From positions 15,024 through 79,023 of the forward strand of contig CAVPLC010000044.1 of the NCBI GenBank assembly GCA_963705835.1: DNA of 64,000 nucleotides, read 5' to 3'. A program made the position numbers and the translations under genes. The notes under the pieces are model-generated. The model was given only the letters and a program-made list of their open reading frames with translations. It made no database searches and had not been told where the DNA came from. The DNA is from Palsa-504 sp963705835 (GTDB lineage Bacteria > Actinomycetota > Actinomycetes > Streptosporangiales > Streptosporangiaceae). This document shows positions 17,134 to 25,853 of the stretch, in pieces (the first letter of the stretch is position 1; each line of letters opens with the position of its first letter).

Positions 17134-17908
17134 GCGTTGGAGAACAGGGGTATGTTCGCCCCGCTGGCCGCGGCCAGCGGGCTGTCCAGCAGCGCCACGA
17201 TCAGCCCCGCCACGTCGGCGGGGGTCAGGCCGGGCCGCAGCGCGGGATTGGCCCGGCGCAGCATCTCGGTGTCGACGGCGCCCGGACTCAGGCAGACGGC
17301 GCTGATGCCGTGCTCCTTGCCCTCGACCGCGATCGCCTCGGTCAGGCCGATGACCCCGTACTTGGACACGTTGTACGCGGCCAGCCCCGGGAACTTCTCG
17401 GTGGCGTAGACGCCGGACAGCGAGGCGATGGTGACGATCCGCCCCTGGCCGGCCGCGGCCATGGCGGTGAACGCGGCGCGGCAGCACAGGAACGTCCCGG
17501 TGAGGTTGACCCCGAGCGTCTCGTCCCACATCGCGGTCGTGGTTTCGGCGAACGGCGCGGGCGTCAGCACCCCGGCCGCGCAGACCAGCGCACCCACCGC
17601 GCCGACCCTATCGGCCTTGGCGCCCCGATCCGCCTTGGCGCCCCGACCGCCCTAGCCACCCTTTCCGCCTCGGCGAACAGGCGCCCGACCTCGGCCTCGC
17701 TGCTCACGTCCGTGGGCACCGCCGTGGCCTGGCCGCCCGCGTCCCGGATCCGGCCGGCCACCCGGCCGAGCGCGTCGCGGTCGCGTGCGGCCAGCACCAC
17801 GTGAGCGCCCGCGGCCGCGACGGCCTGCGCGGCGGCCGCCCCGATCCCGCGGCTGGCCCCCGTGACCACCGCGACCCGTCCGCCCAGCCAGTGCGCTGTG
17901 TGCTCCAT
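17130..17908 (-). CDS. Short-chain dehydrogenase/reductase (frameshifted)
   Basis: An SDR of about 258 residues in two frames. The N-terminal half has the NADP-binding VVTGASRGIGAAAA; the C-terminal half has SLSGVYATEKFPG and the catalytic YNVSK. The frames break at 17612-17650, where an 18-bp unit (CGCCTTGGCGCCCCGAYC-like) occurs twice, so slippage in a tandem repeat explains the shift. It is the last gene of the operon with the pterin synthase, methyltransferase and glycosyltransferase, and its start lies just after the glycosyltransferase stop. A sepiapterin-reductase-like role is a hypothesis from context. Confidence 0.75.
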
Positions 17909-17912
17909 TGGC

Positions 17913-19054
17913 TCACCCACCGGCAACTCGCCGGTAGAGCAGCTCGTGAGCGTCCAGGCTTCGGTCCAGGTCCAGCCGGCTCTCGGCGTGCTCGCGACAG
18001 GCGAGCCGGGAAAGGCCGCCCGCCCGCGGGATCACGCCGGCGGCGGCCTGGACGTCATCGGGCGGCACCAGGAAACCGGTCACGCCATCCATGATCACCT
18101 CACTGAGCCCGCCGCGCCTGAACGCCACGACGGGAGTCCCGCACGCCTGCGCCTCGGCGGCGGCCAGCCCGAACGGCTCGTCCCACCGGGCCGGGCACAA
18201 CACCACGGCCGCGCGGGCCATGGCGTCCCACAGCGAGGCCCGGGGCACTCCCCGGTGCATCGTCACGCCGGGCCAGGCTCGCCGCGGGTCGATCTGCTCG
18301 CGGCTGTAGGCCGCGTCGTAGACGTCGCCGTAGACGTCGATCGGCAGGCCGGCCGCGCAGGCGATGTCGATGGCCTCGGCGGCCCCCTTCTCCGGGCTGA
18401 GCCTGCCCGCGAACAGCGCACCCGTCCCGGCCGTCCCCGACCATCCGATCGCGCTCGTGGGCGGGTACGGCGGGAGGATCGCGTCGACCTCGACGACCCT
18501 GCGCCAGGCCTCGGCCTGGGACGCAGACACGACGGCCACCGCCGGCGGCCTGCTGCGGCGGGCCGCGTGCCGGAGCGCCGCCGCCACCGCCCGGTCCGGG
18601 GGCAGGTGGACCGTGTGCACCACCGGGGCCTGCAGCGCCGTCGCGAGCCGGACGGCGGGCGCGTCGAAGGCGTGATTGTGGATCACGTCATACCGGATCA
18701 CCTGCATGGTCATGTAGGCGGCCGTGAAAGCCGACTCGGCCGCCGCGGCCGCGGATTCGGCCACCGCCGGTTCCGGCCCGCAGAACTCTCCGCGTACGGG
18801 GGGGCCCGCCCCCCCGTATCCCCCCGACCCCCGTACCCCGGAGCCCGGTAGAGCGTGCCGGCCAGGGCTGCGGGATCGACCCCGGTGTCGATCACCTCGA
18901 CCCCCGGGATCTGTGATCCGGAGGCGGCGTAGACGTGCACGTCGTGCCCGCGGCCGGTCAGGCCGCGGGCCAGATCGGACACGAAGGCCTGCGAGCCGCC
19001 TCGCTGCGGCTCGCGGATGGCCGTCACCAGCGGCGCCATGATCGCGATCTTCAT
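17913..19054 (-). CDS. GT4 family glycosyltransferase (frameshifted)
   Basis: A GT-B fold glycosyltransferase of about 375 residues. The start (MKIAIMAPLVTAIREPQRGG) and HDVHVYAASGS are typical of GT4. The second half has GALFAGRLSPEKGAAEAID and the E-x7-E region DEPFGLAAAEAQACGTPVVA, which binds the nucleotide sugar. The frame breaks at 18795-18840, exactly where a GC hairpin with long G and C runs is inserted. It follows the methyltransferase gene by 7 bp and its stop abuts the SDR start. The acceptor could be a pterin, by context only. Confidence 0.82.
18795..18818. repeat. GC hairpin element 2, inside the glycosyltransferase gene
   Basis: TACGGGGGGG, loop CCCG, CCCCCCCGTA: a 10-bp stem followed by further C and G runs to 18840. 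It lies at the frame break of the glycosyltransferase gene. Confidence 0.65.
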
Positions 19055-19061
19055 ACCGACC

Positions 19062-19880
19062 TCACGGGGGGCCGGGGGGGTCGTCCCCCCCAGGCTGGCA
19101 GGGCAGGATCCTATAGGAGAGGTCGCGCGGCGGGTTGATGCCGGCCATCTCGAACGGAACCGTCCGAAGACCGCGCCGCCTGACCTCCTCGGCCGCCTTG
19201 GGGTAGAAGATCCCGGCCAGCTCCGCCGCCTCGTGACAGCTGCCGAACTCGACCGACATCGGCCCAGGGAAGCTGACGTGCTGGTAGCCGCGGGCGGCCA
19301 GCCAGTCCAGGTTGTTCGGCCAGATGACGGTCACGCACCCGCCCGGCCGGCACACCCGTTCCATCTCGGACAGGCCGGCCTCGCCGCCGTGTCCCGCGGC
19401 GGGGGTGAAGGCCGAGCAGGCGACGACCAGGTCGGCGTGATCGTCCGGCAGCGGCAGTTCGTCGAAGAACCCGTGCACGACACGGGCCCGCTCGCCGTGA
19501 TCGGCGGCCGCGAGCTTGCGCCGCAGGATCTCGCGCAACGGCCTCGCGGGCTCGACCGCGACGACCCGGCGGGCCCGCCCGATGAGCTCGAGCGTCAGCC
19601 GTCCGGTGCCCGCGCCGACCTCGACGATCCGGTCCGCGCCACGCGGCAGCCAGCCCACCACGCCGCGATGCAGGCGCTCGGCGCTGGCCAGCCGGTCGTA
19701 CAGTTCGGGTTCGAGCCGGTACAGCAGTTCCCAGGCCAGGACGACGTTGGTCTGCGGATCGCCGTTTCCCGGCTGGACATACCGCCTCGCCTCGTCGGGG
19801 GTGAACACGCCGAGGTCCGCGACCGTGTAGCGCCTGCGCAGCTCCAGGCCCGCCCGGGCCGGAGCGTCAGGCACGGTCAC
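19062..19880 (-). CDS. Class I SAM-dependent methyltransferase
   Basis: A methyltransferase of about 272 residues. IVEVGAGTGRLTLEL is motif I, VVAVEPARPL motif II, and DLVVACSAFTPA plus CRPGGCVTVIWP are motifs post-I and III. The N-terminal 60 residues (YTVADLGVFTPDEARRYVQP) may form a substrate lid. A GTG start at 19880 or 19874 overlaps the pterin synthase stop, so translation is coupled. The last residues (GGDDPPGPP) are encoded by a GC hairpin element, probably a late insertion that changed the C-terminus. Confidence 0.85.
   Translation of the reverse strand: MTVPDAPARAGLELRRRYTVADLGVFTPDEARRYVQPGNGDPQTNVVLAWELLYRLEPELYDRLASAERLHRGVVGWLPRGADRIVEVGAGTGRLTLELIGRARRVVAVEPARPLREILRRKLAAADHGERARVVHGFFDELPLPDDHADLVVACSAFTPAAGHGGEAGLSEMERVCRPGGCVTVIWPNNLDWLAARGYQHVSFPGPMSVEFGSCHEAAELAGIFYPKAAEEVRRRGLRTVPFEMAGINPPRDLSYRILPCQPGGDDPPGPP
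19074..19091. repeat. GC hairpin element 3, methyltransferase C-terminus
   Basis: GGGGGGG, loop TCGT, CCCCCCC. It has the same loop as the copy at 20507-20522 and lies in the last codons of the methyltransferase gene. Confidence 0.65.
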
Positions 19881-20274
19881 CGACTTCAGCCCAGTTCTTG
19901 TCGGTCTCCCAGACGCGGACCGATCGGAGCATCCCGTCGGGAAGCTCCGGCCGGAGCCGCTCCCAGAAGGCCAGCGCCAGGTTCTCCGCGGTCGGGATGC
20001 GTCCGGAGAGCCAGGGGACGTCGGTGTTGAGGTTGCGGTGGTCCACGTCACGGATGACCTGCCTCGCGATGACCTCCGACAGCACCTTCAGGTCCAGGAC
20101 GTAGCCGGTGTCCGGGTCGATCTCACCGGCCACGACCACCTCCAGCACGTAGTTGTGCCCGTGCAGGTTCGCGCACTTCCCGAACAGGCGCTGGTTCTCA
20201 TCATCGGGCAGATCGGGGTTCCACAGACGATGCGCGGCATTGAACGATTCGCGGCGGCCGACCAGAACGGTCAT
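19867..20274 (-). CDS. queD: 6-pyruvoyltetrahydropterin synthase / QueD family
   Basis: A 135-residue PTPS-fold enzyme acting on dihydroneopterin triphosphate. Zinc ligands are visible in NAAHRLW and in GKCANLHGHNY, which also carries the catalytic cysteine (CxxxHGH, the PTPS-I/QueD pattern). DVDHRNLN and the late WETDKN give the other active-site residues. The family covers 6-pyruvoyl- and 6-carboxy-tetrahydropterin synthases. No queC or queE is nearby, while folE is divergent, so the gene symbol is by family only. GAGGA ribosome site. First gene of a four-gene operon. Confidence 0.88.
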   Translation of the reverse strand: MTVLVGRRESFNAAHRLWNPDLPDDENQRLFGKCANLHGHNYVLEVVVAGEIDPDTGYVLDLKVLSEVIARQVIRDVDHRNLNTDVPWLSGRIPTAENLALAFWERLRPELPDGMLRSVRVWETDKNWAEVGDRA

Positions 20275-20365
20275 CGGGCTGGTCCTCTTTCGCGAGCTTT
20301 TACTAACGATAGACTACATGAGTGAGCTTGCCCCAGAACGAGGCGGACCTGCGGACAGGAGAAAC

Positions 20366-21124
20366 ATGACCCACGAGCCGAGGCTCGACGGCGCCGACCA
20401 GGTGCCGCCGAAGCCGAGTCCTGCCAACGGCACGCGGCCGGGGTCGGCGCTGCTGGTCGCCGGCGAGCCCGCCGCCACGGACGCCGACCTGGAGAGCGGG
20501 TGGTCAGGGGGGTCGTCCCCCCAGAGCCAGGGTGCCGAGCGCGCCGTAGACCTGGACCCAGCGCACGGCCCCATGGACCTGGCCGCCGCGGAGCGAGCCG
20601 CCGCGGACTTCCTGACCGCGCTCGGGATCGACCTCGACCGGGAGGAACGCCGGGCGACCCCGGCCCGGATGGCCCGCGCGTACGCGGAGATGTTCGCCGC
20701 GGAGCCGTTCCGGCTGACCACCTTCCCCAACGACGAGGGCTATGACGAACTGGTGCTGGCGCGCGCCATCCCGTTCCGGACCGTCTGCGAACATCACATG
20801 CTGCTGTTCTCCGGGGTTGCGCACGTCGGCTACCTGCCCGGCGAGCGCATCCTCGGGCTGTCCAAACTGGCCCGCCTCGTCGGGCACTTCGCGGCCAGGC
20901 CGCAGACGCAGGAGCGGCTGACCATGCAGGTCGCCAGGTGCCTGGACGCAAATCTCAGCCCCCGGGGGGTCGGCGTGGTGCTGGAGGCCGAGCACACCTG
21001 CATGACGCAGCGCGGCGTCCGCGCCCTCGGCGCGAAAACGGTCACCTCGGCCCTGCTGGGCACGCTGCGCACCGACCCGCGCTCCCGCGCCGAGTTCTTC
21101 GCCCTGGCCGGCGTGCCCACCTGA
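20366..21124 (+). CDS. folE: GTP cyclohydrolase I
   Basis: A 252-residue enzyme converting GTP to 7,8-dihydroneopterin triphosphate. The core (about 65-252) has VCEHHMLLFSGVAHVGYLPG and GVGVVLEAEHTCMTQRGVR, giving the zinc Cys-His-Cys set and the catalytic His. The core is complete. The N-terminal ~65 residues are low-complexity and include the in-frame hairpin element 4 (GWSGGSSPQSQ). The start at 20366 has AGGAGA upstream; an in-frame ATG at 20318 is possible. It is divergent from the pterin synthase operon, whose substrate it makes. Confidence 0.93.
   Translation: MTHEPRLDGADQVPPKPSPANGTRPGSALLVAGEPAATDADLESGWSGGSSPQSQGAERAVDLDPAHGPMDLAAAERAAADFLTALGIDLDREERRATPARMARAYAEMFAAEPFRLTTFPNDEGYDELVLARAIPFRTVCEHHMLLFSGVAHVGYLPGERILGLSKLARLVGHFAARPQTQERLTMQVARCLDANLSPRGVGVVLEAEHTCMTQRGVRALGAKTVTSALLGTLRTDPRSRAEFFALAGVPT
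20507..20522. repeat. GC hairpin element 4, in frame in folE
   Basis: GGGGGG, loop TCGT, CCCCCC. It is read in frame as GGSSP within the N-terminal extension of the GTP cyclohydrolase. Confidence 0.65.
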
Positions 21125-21190
21125 CGACCGTGCCCCGGGAGGTTGACACCGCCGGTTGACACGGCCGGGCAGGCCACCTGCAATGAGGAG

Positions 21191-21577
21191 GTGGTGGCCG
21201 ACGGCGCGCGCGACGCCGACGCCGACGTCATAGCGGCCGGGCGCGAACCGGGCAGCCGTCCCCGGTGGCGGGGCCGCCTGATCTGGCTGCTCACCATCGC
21301 GGAGGCCGTCGTGCTGGCCGTCGCGGTGGCGATCGCGCTGCACTATCGCGCCGAGGCCACCGGGCTGCGGCCCTCCGCGCCGCCGGCGGCGGCCGGCTGG
21401 CCAGGCGCCGTGCGCGCCGTCAGGCCTGGTGCCGTCCGCACCGGGGTAGACGCTTGCGTTCCCGGTCACGCCTGGCCACGAGGAGTCCACCGGAGTCGGT
21501 ACCCCCAACAGGACGGCACTGATCACCGAGAGCTTCTAGCCACTGATCGCCCCACGGGCAACTGCTTGTACGCTGTG
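21191..21577 (+). CDS. Possible single-pass membrane protein, end uncertain
   Basis: Between folE and lysS a GTG at 21191 with GAGGAGG upstream opens a frame with one clear membrane helix (LIWLLTIAEAVVLAVAVAIA) after a charged 30-residue start. No stop occurs in this frame before lysS, so either the end is lost by a frameshift or the frame is accidental. The remainder is Pro/Arg-rich with no recognisable domain. The end given is only where the tandem repeat begins. Confidence 0.3.
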
Positions 21578-21649
21578 CTTGTTTTGCTGCCGGGTGCCGG
21601 CGAAACGACGATGCTTGTTTTGCTGCCGGGTGCCGGCGAAACGACGATG
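21578..21649. repeat. 36-bp perfect tandem duplication
   Basis: Two identical 36-bp units (CTTGTTTTGCTGCCGGGTGC...) occupy 21578-21613 and 21614-21649, ending one base before the GGAGGT ribosome site of lysS. It duplicates the lysS leader. Confidence 0.85.
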
Positions 21650-21664
21650 GAGGTGGTCTGTCCC

Positions 21665-23319
21665 GTGGCTGCGGCCGACGACTGGGTGGCGCGCACGGCC
21701 GCCGAGGTGCGCGCCGAAGGCGAGCGCAGGCATCCCGGCGAGGTCCCGACCTGCGCGTCGGGGATCAGCCCGTCCGGGCCGGTGCACCTGGGGAACCTGC
21801 GCGAGCTCATGGTCCCGCACCTGGTCGCCGACGAGGTCCGGCGCGACGGCGCGCCCTGCCGGCACATCTTGTCCTGGGACGACTACGACCGGCTGCGCCG
21901 CGTCCCGGCCGGCCTGCCCGAGGAGTTCGCCGAGCACATCGGCCGCCCGCTGACCGGGGTGCCCGACCCCTGCGGCGGGCACGCGAACTGGGCCGAGCAC
22001 TTCAAGGCGCCGCTGCGCGACGCGCTGGCCCGGCTCGGCGTCCGGGTCACCGAGATCAGCCAGACCCAGATGTACACCTCGGGGGCCTACACCGAGCAGA
22101 TCATCTCGCCATGCGCCGCCGGGCCGACATCGGCGCGATCCTGGCCAGGTACCAAACCAAGCGCGGCGCCGATCCCGACGATTACGAGCCGCAGACCGCG
22201 GTCTACTACCCGTTCCGGCCGTACTGCGCGTCGTGCGGCCGCGACGACACCACGGTCATCGCCTACGACGACCAGACCACGGAGATCACCTACACCTGCG
22301 CCTGCGGCGCGGTCGAGGGGCCGACACCGATCGCGCGGGTGGCCGGGAAGCTGGCCTGGAAGGTCGACTGGCCGATGCGGTGGGCCTACGAGCACGTCAC
22401 GTTCGAGCCGGCCGGCGCGGACCACGCCTCGCCCGGATCCAGCTTCACCGTCGGCGGGGAACTGGTGACGGAGATCTTCGGCGGCGAGATGCCGCTGCAC
22501 TTCGGGTACGCGTTCGTCGGCACCAGCGGGTCGTCCAAGATGAGCGGGTCCCGCGGCGGCGCGCCGACCCCGGCCGACGCGCTGGAGATCTTCGAGGCCC
22601 CGCTGCTCCGCTGGCTGTACGCGCGGCGGCGCCCCGAGCAGGCCATCACCCTGGCCTTCGACGCCGAGGTCGGCCGCGTCTACGACGAGTGGGACGCGCT
22701 GACCCGCCGGGTCGCGGAGGGCATCGCCGAGCCGGCCGCCCAGGTCGTGTACGCCCGCGCGGCCGGCACCTCCGACGGGCTGCTGCCGGTCACGCCGCGG
22801 CCCCTGCGCTTCAGCACGCTGGCCTCGGTGGCCGACGTCGCGGCCGGCGACGAGGCGCAGATCCTGCGGATCGTACGCGACCTCACCGCGGAGAACCCCG
22901 TCGCCAGCCTGGATGAGGTCCGGCCGCGGCTGGACTGCGCGCAGGCGTGGGTCACCGGGTACGTCGCGCCCGAGGACCGGACCCAGGTCCGCACCGAGCC
23001 CGATACCGCCCGGCTCGCCGCGCTGACCGACGAGCAGCGCGGCGCCATCAAGCTGCTGCTCGAGGGCATGGCGGCCAACTGGTCCCTGGACGACCTGACC
23101 ACCCTGGCCTACGGCATCCCCAAGCTCCAGGCCAAGCTGCCCATCACCGCGCCGCCCACGCCGGAGCTGAAGGTGAGCCAGCGGACCTGGTTCGCGCTGC
23201 TGTACGAGCTGCTGATCGGCAAGGACACCGGCCCGCGGCTGCCCACGCTGCTGCTGGCCCTGGGCCAGGACCGGGTCCGCTCGCTGCTCGCCCCGGCCGT
23301 GAACCCGACCCCGGCGTGA
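21665..23319 (+). CDS. lysS: Lysyl-tRNA synthetase, class I (frameshifted)
   Basis: A class I LysRS (LysK type, common in actinobacteria alongside or instead of class II), about 550 residues. The HIGH-like motif is PSGPVHLGNLRE, the zinc-binding CASCGRDDTT and CACG pairs follow, and KMSGS is the KMSKS-like loop. The frame breaks near 22107: YTEQIIS is followed in the next frame by MRRRADIGAILARYQ. Everything on both sides is well conserved, so a base-level error or a recent mutation is likely. GTG start at 21665 with GGAGGT 9 bp upstream. Confidence 0.88.
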
Positions 23320-23321
23320 GG

Positions 23322-24226
23322 CTACATCGCCGGGCGTAGCAGCGTGGTGCGCTGCGCGGATCCTCGCGTGCCGGGCCCGGCGCCGGGACATGTCCTCCAG
23401 CGCCACCACCGGGGCGCAGGTTTCCGGTTCCTGCGCCTCGAAGGCCTGGTAAGAAGGCCGCACCACCGAGCGCAGGGCCGCGGCCAGCCCGGCCGGGGTG
23501 AGCGCGGGCCGCGGCGCGCCCGGCGGTGAAAGCTGCAGGGCGCGGCAGGTGATCGCGGTCGAGAACGCCGGGCACACCGGCCCGCACCTGGCGCGGGGTG
23601 TACATCCGGCCCCCGTGCCGCAGCGCGGGCGGGATCGCGGTCGCCTCGTCGCCGGGCCAGAATCCGGTGAGCAGGGCGTAGAGCATCCGGGCCAGGGCCG
23701 CGGTGTCGGCGGCCCCCGCGTCTTCGGCGCTCGCCCGGGACAGGACCGCGTCGATGCCGAGCCCGGTGATCTTCAGTCCGCTGGCGTTGTTCCAGCGCAA
23801 CGAGCGCGGACCCAGGCACAGGTGCGGCCGCCCGGCCGCGTGCGCGACGGCCAGCGCGTCCGCGGCGTCGGCGATCATCGCGGCGGCCAGGGCCGGGCTG
23901 GGCAGCCCGGACAGGACCAGGTCCTCCAGGTGCGTGCCGGGCATCCACTCGGACACGATGTACGGGTCCTCGATGCTGAGGTCGGTGTCGTAGATCGTGG
24001 CCAGCCGCGGATCGCTCACCCGGGCCGCGGCCTGCAGCGCCTCGATCATGTCCGCCGGGACCTCGGCCCCGCGGGGAAGCGTGTGAACGGTGACGGGCCG
24101 GCCGAGCAGTTCGTCGGTCGCCTTCCACACCGATCCCCGGCCCGCCGCGCTGACCCGCTCCTCGAGCCGGAAGCGTCCGCCCAGGCGCATCGTGCCGACT
24201 GTCCCGATTTCCCCCGTCATGGCCAT
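23322..24226 (-). CDS. Protein-kinase-like pseudokinase (frameshifted)
   Basis: A Ser/Thr-kinase fold protein of about 300 residues. FRLEERVSAAGRGSVWKATD matches the glycine-rich loop, but the VAIK lysine is absent (VTVHTL) and the HRD loop reads PHLCLGPRSL without the catalytic Asp, so it should be a pseudokinase. The frame breaks near 23555 and continues as AITCRALQLSPPGAPRPA. The exact C-terminus is unclear because two frames stay open to the stop at 23322. It is convergent with lysS. ATG at 24226 with GGGAGGT upstream. Confidence 0.7.
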
Positions 24227-24322
24227 GATGACCTCCCTGCACGTCCCGTAGCAGGACTTGTGCCCCGTTTCCGCGCCTTAGATGCCTGCGCCTGGGTTTT
24301 GTTGCGCGGAGGTTATATAGGG

Positions 24323-25639
24323 TCAGCCCGCGGTCGTAAGGAACCGGTCCATAACGAACACGCCTGACTCGAGCGCGGACAGCGGGATGCGCTCGTCGGT
24401 GCCGTGGAACATGGCGTAGTAGTCGTAGCCCGGCGGCAGCACCATCGGGGTGAAGCCATAGCAGGTCATCCCGAGCCGGGCGAACTGCTTGGCGTCGGTG
24501 CCGCCGCTCATGCAGTAGGGCACGATCGTCGACCCGGGATCGGCGGCCAGCAGGGCCTGCGTCATGCTGGCCAGCACCGGGGTGCCGAGCGGCGCCTCCA
24601 GCGGGATCTCCCGGTGCGCGTACTCCCAGCTCACCTCGGGCCCGGTCAGCTCGTCGAGCACGGCACGGAACTCCCCCTCGCGGCCGGGCAGCACCCGCCC
24701 GTCCACGTATCCGACCGCCTCGCCCGGGATGACGTTGACCTTGTAGCCCGCCTGGAGCATGGTCGGGTTGGCGCTGTTGCGAATCGTGCCGGCCACCAGG
24801 GCCGCCGCCGGCCCGAGGTAGGCCAGCAGGTCCTCCGCCGCCATGGCGCCGAAGCCGCCGGCCGGCTCCGGCCGCCCGGCCGCCTCGGCTATAGCCTGCA
24901 CCGCGGCGCGCACCGTGGGGATCAGCCTGACCGGCCAGCGGTACGTCCCGATCCTGGCCATGGCCTGGCTCAGCCGGGTCACCGCGTTCTCCGGGTTCGG
25001 CTTGGCGCCGTGACCGGCCCGGCCCCGGGCGGTCAGCTTGAGCCAGGCGGTGCCGCGCTCGGCCGAGGCGATGGGATACAGCCGCTGTCCCGGGCCCGCG
25101 TGAAAGGTGAAGGCTCCCGATTCCCCGACCGCCTCGGTGCACCCCTCGAACAGCCCCGGATGCCGCTCGACCAGGAACCGGGCGCCGAACTCCGCGGTGT
25201 CCTCCTCGTCCGCGGTGAACGCGAGCACGATGTCGCGCCGCGGGCGGATCCCGCCGCGCGCCCACTGGGCGACCACCGCGAGCAGCACGGCGTCCGCGTT
25301 CTTCATGTCCACCGCGCCGCGTCCCCACAGCACGCCGTCGCGTATCTCGCCGGAGAACGGATGCACCGACCAGGACGCCGGGTCGGCGGGCACCACGTCC
25401 AGGTGCCCGTGCAGGAGCAGCGCCGCGGCGCCGGGCTCGCTGCCGCTCACCCGCGCCACCACGTTCGCGCGCCCGGGCGCGGACTCCAGCAGCACCGGCT
25501 CGACGCCCGCCTCGGCCAGCCGCGCCGCCACGTACTCCGCGGCCGGGCGTTCCCGCCCGTCCCCGCCGCCGCGGTTGGTGGTGTCGATCCTGATCAGGTC
25601 CGCGGCGAACCGCGCCGCCTCCGCCCCGGCCGCCGTCAT
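24323..25639 (-). CDS. M20 family peptidase
   Basis: A 438-residue zinc peptidase of the M20 (ArgE/DapE/carboxypeptidase) clan. LLLHGHLDVVP holds the first metal His and Asp, GRGAVDMKN the bridging Asp, FTADEEDTAEFG the catalytic Glu and metal Glu, and MSGGTDAKQF and FHGTDE further residues. The dimerisation domain lies around 185-300. The start at 25639 has GGAGGAGG upstream. Its first ~45 bases are duplicated just upstream (53-bp period), leaving a false start region. The substrate is unknown. Confidence 0.92.
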   Translation of the reverse strand: MTAAGAEAARFAADLIRIDTTNRGGGDGRERPAAEYVAARLAEAGVEPVLLESAPGRANVVARVSGSEPGAAALLLHGHLDVVPADPASWSVHPFSGEIRDGVLWGRGAVDMKNADAVLLAVVAQWARGGIRPRRDIVLAFTADEEDTAEFGARFLVERHPGLFEGCTEAVGESGAFTFHAGPGQRLYPIASAERGTAWLKLTARGRAGHGAKPNPENAVTRLSQAMARIGTYRWPVRLIPTVRAAVQAIAEAAGRPEPAGGFGAMAAEDLLAYLGPAAALVAGTIRNSANPTMLQAGYKVNVIPGEAVGYVDGRVLPGREGEFRAVLDELTGPEVSWEYAHREIPLEAPLGTPVLASMTQALLAADPGSTIVPYCMSGGTDAKQFARLGMTCYGFTPMVLPPGYDYYAMFHGTDERIPLSALESGVFVMDRFLTTAG

Positions 25640-25698
25640 CGCGCCGCCTCCTCCGCGGCGAACCGCGCCGCCTCCGCGCCGGCCGCCGTCACCGCGCC
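25601..25698. repeat. 53-bp-period imperfect duplication over the M20 start
   Basis: CGCGGCGAACCGCGCCGCCT at 25601-25620 recurs at 25654-25673, and the following ~25 bases match with two changes. The 5' end of the M20 gene has been tandemly duplicated. Confidence 0.7.
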
Positions 25699-25853
25699 AG
25701 GCTATGACACCGCCCGGTGGCATGGGCCCGGAACGCGTCCCGGTCGACACGTGGTAACTCTGCGTTCACCCTCTCGTCACCTTTTACACGACGCGTGTTA
25801 CCGTGTGTCACCGCATGGTGGAAACCTGCGGTGCGGACGGGGGATTGTGCATC

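Noticed and set aside
19867..20274. queD as part of a queuosine or deazaguanine pathway
   Set aside because: No queC, queE, queF or tgt is visible, and the operon partners are a methyltransferase, glycosyltransferase and SDR. I keep the family symbol but not the pathway.
21578..21649. Duplication as an attachment site or direct repeat of an insertion
   Set aside because: The copies are adjacent with nothing between them, so there is no inserted element.
25801..25853. ATG at 25815 as the SDR start
   Set aside because: It would add 13 residues unlike SDR N-termini; the GTG at 25854 leads directly into the cofactor fold, though the ribosome site is weak for both.
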